NCBI GenBank assembly: GCA_052143655.1
Contig: JBKQSL010000438.1
Span: 1-10,356, forward strand
Direction of reading: 5' to 3'
From: CAVSUR01 sp052143655
GTDB taxonomy: Bacteria; Actinomycetota; Actinomycetes; Streptosporangiales; Streptosporangiaceae
DNA: 10,356 bases
Of this stretch, positions 6,248 through 10,356 are shown piece after piece. Numbering within the stretch: position 1 is the stretch's first letter; every line of letters begins with the position of its first letter. A program made the position numbers and the translations under genes. Under the pieces are notes generated by a model. The model ran no database searches and was not told the DNA's origin. It saw only the letters and a list, made by a program, of their open reading frames with translations.

Positions 6248-7464
6248 CACGGGGCGCAGCGGGACTGACCAGTCAGCACCCAGACCGATGCCGCGGCGCC
6301 GCGAGGCAGGAACGTGACGTCCTCGGAGATGTCCAGGAGGGCGCCGGCGCCCGCCAGCCCGGCCAGCGAATGGCAGCCGCCGCTGACCGGGTGCACGGCT
6401 GGCGGCTCCCCCGGCTCCAGACTCGCGGCGTGAAACTGGCGCTTGCCCGGTGGCGACCGCAGCGGCTCGGCCAGCCGGCCGGTCAGCACCGGGCGGCGGG
6501 CCTGCGGTAGTCCCATCGCGGCCCGCAGCGCGGGCCGGACCAGTACCTCGAACGAGACCAGCGCGCTGACCGGGTTGCCCGGCAGGCATACCGCCGGCAC
6601 CCCGCGGATGCGGCCTGCGCCCTGCGGCCTGCCCGGCTGCATGGCGATTGGGGCGAATTCCACGCCCTGGCCGGCTAGTGCTTCCCGGACCACCTCGAAC
6701 GCCCCGGCGCTCACCCCCGCTGAGGTGAGAATCAGGTCCGGTCGCGGCAGCCGGGCAGCCAGCGCAGCGCGGAACCCGGCGACGTCGTCGGTGACCGGCG
6801 CCAGGCAGTCGGCCTGCGCGCCGGCCGCCTCGACGGCCGCCGCCAGCATGACCGTGTTCGCGTCGTGGACCTGGCCGCCTGCCAGCGGGGCGCCGGGCGG
6901 GACCAGTTCCGAGCCGGTCGAGACGACCAGGACCCGCAGCGGCGGCATGATCTCGGCGGCGGTCTCGCCGAGCGCGGCCAGCAGGCCCAGCTGAGCCGGG
7001 CCGAGCACGGTTCCCGCGGCCAGGATCTTCTGCCCGGCCCGCACGTCGCTGCCGGCCGTCCGGACATGCCGGCCCGGCCGGCCCGGGTCGAAGATCGCAA
7101 CAGTCACGGTCCCGCCGTCGGTGGCCTCGACCGGCACCACGGTGTCCGCTCCGGCCGGCAGCGGCGCGCCGGTCATGATCTGGTGCGCGGTGCCGGGCGC
7201 CAGCGGGGGGACTCGCGGCCGGCCGGCCGGGATGTCCGCCGCGACCGGCAGCACCACCGGGGCGTCGGTGCGCGCGGCCGCCACGTCCGCCGCGCGCACC
7301 GCGTACCCGTCCATGGCGGAGTTATCGAACCCGGGCAGCGGCCGAGCGGGGGCATAGTCACGGGCCAGCACCCGGCCCGCGGCCCCCGCCAGCGGCACCC
7401 GGGCCGGCCCGGGCGGCTCGATGAGGCCGGCTACCAGCGCCTGATGCTCCGCGACCGATCGCAC
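6247..7464 (-). CDS. moeA: Molybdopterin molybdotransferase MoeA
   Basis: Catalyses insertion of molybdate into adenylylated molybdopterin, the last common step of molybdenum cofactor synthesis, in the cytoplasm. The protein is about 405 residues, normal for MoeA. Visible signatures in order are GFDNSAMDGYAVR, with the catalytic-region Asp at residue 52, then HQIMTGAPLPAGADTVVPVE, VLVVSTGSELV, VHDANTV, the DLILTSAGVSAGAFEVV loop, MQPGRPQGAG and CLPGNPVSALVSFEVLVRP, then a C-terminal beta domain. The GTG at 7464 is preferred: GGAG lies seven bases upstream and the family's N-terminus starts there. A longer in-frame ATG at 7584 would add 40 unusual residues. Two motif changes are seen: SGGVSVG has become SAGVSAG, and GKPQG has become GRPQG. 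Both look conservative, and the acidic residue after the loop is retained. No other molybdenum cofactor gene or molybdoenzyme is in the window. Confidence 0.93.
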   Translation of the reverse strand: MRSVAEHQALVAGLIEPPGPARVPLAGAAGRVLARDYAPARPLPGFDNSAMDGYAVRAADVAAARTDAPVVLPVAADIPAGRPRVPPLAPGTAHQIMTGAPLPAGADTVVPVEATDGGTVTVAIFDPGRPGRHVRTAGSDVRAGQKILAAGTVLGPAQLGLLAALGETAAEIMPPLRVLVVSTGSELVPPGAPLAGGQVHDANTVMLAAAVEAAGAQADCLAPVTDDVAGFRAALAARLPRPDLILTSAGVSAGAFEVVREALAGQGVEFAPIAMQPGRPQGAGRIRGVPAVCLPGNPVSALVSFEVLVRPALRAAMGLPQARRPVLTGRLAEPLRSPPGKRQFHAASLEPGEPPAVHPVSGGCHSLAGLAGAGALLDISEDVTFLPRGAAASVWVLTGQSRCAP

Positions 7465-7742
7465 TGACACGCTCCGATATTGGGTGATAACCCGATGGTG
7501 CCCGGCTTCCCGCCCCGCGAACAGGTCAAACTGCGGCCCCGTCACGACACCAGGCCCGGCTCGGACGGCACGGCTCAGATGCACCCCGGCTGATCATGCA
7601 CCACCCGCCCGCGATCCTGCCCCGGCTGATCGGCCTGCTGTGGCCCAAGGCCGCCGCGTACGTGCACGTGCCGGGTAACTGCAGCGCCCCGGCCCGCTGA
7701 GGCGGCCGCAGGGCCGCCCCGCATGCCTGCCAGTGCCGGTCG
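7465..7742. other. Intergenic stretch upstream of moeA
   Basis: This should hold the moeA promoter. Bases 7465-7500 are locally AT-richer (GATATTGGGTGATAACCC), which would suit a promoter or operator. A 34-codon plus-strand frame at 7596-7700 encodes a hydrophobic start and LLWPKAAAYVHVPGN; it has no clear ribosome binding site and no recognised family. Confidence 0.4.
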
Positions 7743-7890
7743 TCAGCCGACCAGCCGCAGCACCTGATCCAGGCCGGTCAGCTCGACCACCGCAAGACCC
7801 CCTGCGTGGGTGCCGCAGTTCCGCCTCGCGAATCTGCCGGGTCAGGCCCGGCAGCAGCGAGATCCCCGAGCTGTCCATGAACTCCAGCGC
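7743..7890 (-). pseudogene. C-terminal half of a STAS-domain anti-anti-sigma factor (RsbV-like), frameshifted twice
   Basis: The first segment, at 7890-7807, reads ALEFMDSSGISLLPGLTRQI and contains the conserved D-S-S-G motif whose Ser is phosphorylated by the partner kinase. It then reads REAELRHP. A second frame supplies TQGVLR, and a third supplies VVELTGLDQVLRLVG and a TGA at 7745-7743. Together they spell the normal end of an RsbV-like STAS domain, but two small indels within about 25 bases break it. The N-terminal strands of the domain are not found upstream in any frame. Intact proteins of this type sequester an RsbW-type anti-sigma kinase. This copy cannot be made as one chain. Confidence 0.75.
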
Positions 7891-8001
7891 GCCGGCGCCC
7901 GGCGGGCGGCCCCGGGCAGCCGCCGGCGCCGGCCCGTCGGCTGCCCGGTGCTGGCCGGCCGCCGAGCCTGTCCAGATCGGCCCGGTCCCGCCTGCGGGCC
8001 G

Positions 8002-8352
8002 TCAGTGCACGTGCGCTCGCCAGTCCGGGGGTACCCGCCCGGCCGGGCCTGGGACCGGCCAGTCCGCCGGATGGTGCTGCGGCGGCGCGAGATCGGCGCC
8101 GCCTTCGTACATCTCGCCGGTCTGGTAGCTGTAGAACCACTGCTCGCCCGGCTCGAAGCTGCGGATCAGCGGGTGCCCGGTGGCTGCCGCGTGCGCGCTG
8201 GCGTGCTGTGACGGCGAGGAGTCGCAGCAGCCGATGTGCCCGCACTGGGCGCACCGGCGCAGGTGTACCCACCAGCCGGCGGCCGCCTCGCAGTCGGCGC
8301 AGCCGTCCCCGCTGGGCGGCACTGCCGGGTCCACGCCGGTGATATCCGTCAT
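8002..8352 (-). CDS. UBP-type zinc-finger protein (116 aa)
   Basis: A small protein with a ZnF-UBP domain. Potential zinc ligands are Cys18 and Cys21 (CADC), Cys34 and Cys37 (CAQC), His39, Cys42 and Cys43 (GHIGCC), and His50, His54 and His60 (QHASAHAAATGH). The conserved HPLIRSFEPGEQW follows. In eukaryotes this finger binds ubiquitin C-termini. In Actinobacteria such stand-alone proteins are common, and their role is not established. The ATG at 8352 has GGAGG five bases upstream. The C-terminal 40 residues are Pro-rich and probably disordered. It is on the same strand as the sensor kinase, 288 bases downstream of it, so it may be co-transcribed with it unless the hairpin in between stops transcription. 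Confidence 0.88.
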   Translation of the reverse strand: MTDITGVDPAVPPSGDGCADCEAAAGWWVHLRRCAQCGHIGCCDSSPSQHASAHAAATGHPLIRSFEPGEQWFYSYQTGEMYEGGADLAPPQHHPADWPVPGPAGRVPPDWRAHVH

Positions 8353-8413
8353 CGCGTCCTCCCGATGTTCCGGCCGGGCCGCGGGCTCGCTGACCCGCGC
8401 ATCACCATCATGC

Positions 8414-8437
8414 CCCGCATGCCCGGCCGGATGCGGG
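8414..8437. terminator. Hairpin between the sensor kinase and the zinc-finger gene
   Basis: CCCGCAT at 8414-8420 pairs exactly with ATGCGGG at 8431-8437. The ten-base loop itself contains CCGGCCGG. It could attenuate minus-strand transcription from the kinase gene. No T tract. Confidence 0.3.
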
Positions 8438-8481
8438 CGGGCTCCCGGGCGCGCGGCAGCGCGCAGGCACAGCCGCTTCCC

Positions 8482-8604
8482 CCGGCCACCAGACCGAATG
8501 GCCGGGGCCTGTTCCTGGTGGACCGCCTGTCCGACGCCTGGGGCGTCATCTCGGCGCCGGGCGGCCGCGGCAAGAGCGTATGGTTCCAGGTCGCGATCAG
8601 CCGG
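8482..8604 (+). pseudogene. C-terminal remnant of a second RsbW-like (HATPase_c) ATPase
   Basis: A plus-strand frame reads PNGRGLFLVDRLSDAWGV, then PGGRGKSVWFQVA. This is the G2-box helix and last strand of small actinobacterial ATP-binding regulators, which commonly read GRGLFLVDALADRWG and GKTVWFEL. The ATP-binding N and G1 boxes should be upstream, but the preceding sequence (8353-8481) shows only Arg/Pro/Gly-rich translation. No stop follows the domain naturally: the frame runs on into the antisense of the sensor kinase 3' end, as if the original gene end had been replaced. It is probably a relic left by rearrangement next to the kinase stop at 8641. Confidence 0.65.
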
Positions 8605-8640
8605 GCGGAGCGGGAATCCCCGCGCTGGCGCGGGATTCCG

Positions 8641-10338
8641 TCACTGGCCCAGCGGCACCTGCCACTGCAGTTCCGTGCCGCCGCCGTCGGCAGGGCCGAT
8701 CCGGAATTGGCCGCCGAGCAGGTCTGCTCGCTGCTCCAGGTTGCCCAGGCCGCTGCGGCGCCCGGTGTCGGCGATGCCCACGCCATTGTCGCGGACCCGC
8801 AGGGTCAGGTCCTGGCCCGCGTCAACCGTGATATCTACCCGGCTGGCCCTGGCGTGCCGGGCCGCGTTCGACAGCGCCTCGCGCAGCGCACCGAGCAGAT
8901 GCTCGCCGGCCTCGGCCGACACGCTGCCGTCCAGATCGCCGGAGATCCGCAGGCCGGGCTGGAAGCCGAGCGCGCCGGCCGCGTCCTCGGCTACGGCCAG
9001 GACCTGCCCGCGTAGCCCCGCGGGCTCAGTGCCAGGCCGGGCGTGCAGCGAGAAGATGGTGGAGCGTATCTCCCTGATCGTCTCGTCGAGTGCGTCCACG
9101 GCGCTGCTGACCCGGCGCCCGTTGTCGGTTTCGCCCATCCGGGCGGCCATGCCCTCCAGCGCCATGCCGGTCGCGTACAGCCGCTGGATCACCAGGTCGT
9201 GCAGGTCCCGGGCGATCCGGTCCCGGTCCTCGAACACGGCGACCCGCGCCGCATCCCGGCGATGCTCGGCCAGCTCGATGCCCACTCCGGCCTGCGCGGC
9301 GAAGGTGGTCAGCATGTCCACAGCCCGCTGCGGCAACGGCGGGGCGCCGGGGCTGCGCCCGGCGGTCAGGATGCCGCGCACATTTCCCGGCGCGCCCAGC
9401 GGCACGACGACCGCCGGGCCCAGGTTCAGGTGCTCGCGGGCGATCTGCGCGGCCCGCGGGTCGGTGCGGAAGTCCGCCAGGGGCATCGTCCGGCCGGTGG
9501 CGAGCACCATGCCGGAGGCGGAGGCGGGCACGGGCAGCACCAGGCCGACGGCATTCTCGGCGCCCTTGCCAGCGGCGTGCTCGATCACCAGCTGGTGGCT
9601 GCCAGCCGGCAGGGCCAGCACCACCAGGTCGGCCCCGGAGATCTCCAGCGCCTGCTCGGTGACCAGCGCGAGCACCTCGCCCGGCTCGGTGCCGGACAGC
9701 AGCCGCTGGATGACTTCGGCGCTGGCCCGCAGCCAGCGCTGCTGGCGGCGCGCCTCGTCGTAGAGCCGGGCGTTCTCGATCGCCACGCCGGCGGCCGCGG
9801 CCAGGGCGGCCAGCACGGCCAGGTCCTCGTCGTCGAACTCGCCGCCGCCGTGCTTCTCGGTCAGGTACAGGTTGCCGAACACCACGTCTCGCACTCGCAC
9901 CGGCACGCCCATGAAGGTCTTCATCGGCGGGTGCCCGGCCGGGAAGCCGTACGACCGCGGATGGGCCGACATGTCGGCCAGGCGCAGCGGGACCGGGTTG
10001 CGGATCAGCTCGCCGAGCAGGCCGCGGCCCTCCGGCCAGTGGTGGATCGCCGCGATCTGGCTCTCGTCCAGGCCGACCGGCACGAACTCCGCCAGCTGGC
10101 CCTTCTCCCCCACGACGCCGAGCGCGCCATAACGGGCATCCACCAGGGTCACGGCCGCCTCGACGATCTGCCGCAGCACGATCTCCAGGTCGAGATTGCG
10201 GCCGACGGCGACCACCGCGTCCAGCAGCGCATGCACCCGGTCCCGGGTGAGGACCGCATTGACCCCCACTTGCAGCTCGGCGAGCAGATCGTCAAGCCGG
10301 AGTTGAGGCAGCAGCGGCTGATCGCGGGTAGGCTCCAC
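8641..10338 (-). CDS. DosS/DevS-like heme GAF sensor histidine kinase
   Basis: A 565-residue soluble kinase with two GAF domains, a HisKA_3 dimerization domain and a HATPase_c domain, the layout of mycobacterial DosS/DevS. GAF-A spans about 50-195, GAF-B about 210-360. The phosphorylated His380 is in DRDRIARDLHDLVIQRLY, the N box has Asn491 (LREALSNAARHA), and G boxes are DNGVGI (517-522) and SGLGNLEQRA. In GAF-A, GFPAGHPPMKTFMGVPVRVR puts His136 at the position of DosS His149 (proximal heme ligand), and Tyr158 in FGNLYLTEK at that of DosS Tyr171 (distal pocket). Heme binding and O2, NO, CO or redox sensing are therefore likely. Membrane segments are absent. The GTG at 10338 has a GGAGG just upstream, with a short spacing; the protein start matches the family. 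Only 18 bases lie beyond, so a partner response regulator could be just outside. Confidence 0.93.
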   Translation of the reverse strand: MEPTRDQPLLPQLRLDDLLAELQVGVNAVLTRDRVHALLDAVVAVGRNLDLEIVLRQIVEAAVTLVDARYGALGVVGEKGQLAEFVPVGLDESQIAAIHHWPEGRGLLGELIRNPVPLRLADMSAHPRSYGFPAGHPPMKTFMGVPVRVRDVVFGNLYLTEKHGGGEFDDEDLAVLAALAAAAGVAIENARLYDEARRQQRWLRASAEVIQRLLSGTEPGEVLALVTEQALEISGADLVVLALPAGSHQLVIEHAAGKGAENAVGLVLPVPASASGMVLATGRTMPLADFRTDPRAAQIAREHLNLGPAVVVPLGAPGNVRGILTAGRSPGAPPLPQRAVDMLTTFAAQAGVGIELAEHRRDAARVAVFEDRDRIARDLHDLVIQRLYATGMALEGMAARMGETDNGRRVSSAVDALDETIREIRSTIFSLHARPGTEPAGLRGQVLAVAEDAAGALGFQPGLRISGDLDGSVSAEAGEHLLGALREALSNAARHARASRVDITVDAGQDLTLRVRDNGVGIADTGRRSGLGNLEQRADLLGGQFRIGPADGGGTELQWQVPLGQ

Positions 10339-10356
10339 GCCCTCCGTCCCCGGGCA

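Noticed and set aside
8180..9763. Long plus-strand reading frame of 527 codons opposite the sensor kinase
   Set aside because: It is rich in Arg, Pro, Ser and Ala with no domain. It is the antisense shadow of a well-conserved kinase in high-GC DNA.
1..10356. Mobile element, CRISPR array or tRNA/rRNA
   Set aside because: No transposase or integrase motif, no regularly spaced repeats and no recognisable RNA gene were found on either strand.

Overview
The window is high-GC DNA from an actinobacterium. The evidence is the GC-rich third codon positions, a DosS/DevS-type two-GAF histidine kinase, a bacterial proteasome activator (Bpa) homologue, which is typical of proteasome-bearing Actinobacteria, and repeated pieces of RsbU/RsbV/RsbW-like regulators. 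I cannot place the genus. No rRNA, tRNA, CRISPR array, transposase or origin was found.

Left part (1-3131, all minus strand). A partial gene runs off the left edge. Beside it is a compact operon, transcribed right to left: an AraC-family regulator, a DHA2-type MFS drug efflux pump whose ATG overlaps the regulator's stop as ATGA, and a pyridoxamine-5'-phosphate-oxidase-fold flavin/F420 enzyme. The regulator is split by a frameshift at a six-G run. The pump loses its natural last helix through a frameshift at a tetranucleotide repeat. Both could be pseudogenization, slippage-based switching or sequence error.

Middle (3132-5195). A roughly 700-base stretch without a confident gene precedes a small stand-alone MazG-like pyrophosphohydrolase (+) followed by a hairpin. 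Then comes the 3' remnant of an RsbW-like ATPase domain (+), whose end overlaps the end of a divergent Bpa homologue (-). That homologue lacks the canonical C-terminal HbYX gate-opening motif.

Right part (5196-10356). Intact minus-strand genes are moeA (molybdenum cofactor insertion), a UBP-type zinc-finger protein and a DosS/DevS-like sensor kinase that keeps the heme-ligand His and distal Tyr of the first GAF domain. Between them lie three more broken fragments of serine-phosphatase/partner-switching regulators: GAF-SpoIIE with an internal deletion and frameshifts, the C-terminal half of a STAS domain with two frameshifts, and a second RsbW-like ATPase C-terminus.

How the parts may fit: the intact genes point to redox or gas sensing (heme kinase), cofactor biosynthesis (MoeA), nucleotide housekeeping (MazG) and proteasome regulation (Bpa). 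The four broken modules suggest a locus that once held a larger sigma-factor partner-switching system and has eroded. No complete new system is evident. The best leads are the Bpa variant, the relic cluster and the two repeat-associated frameshifts in one efflux operon.
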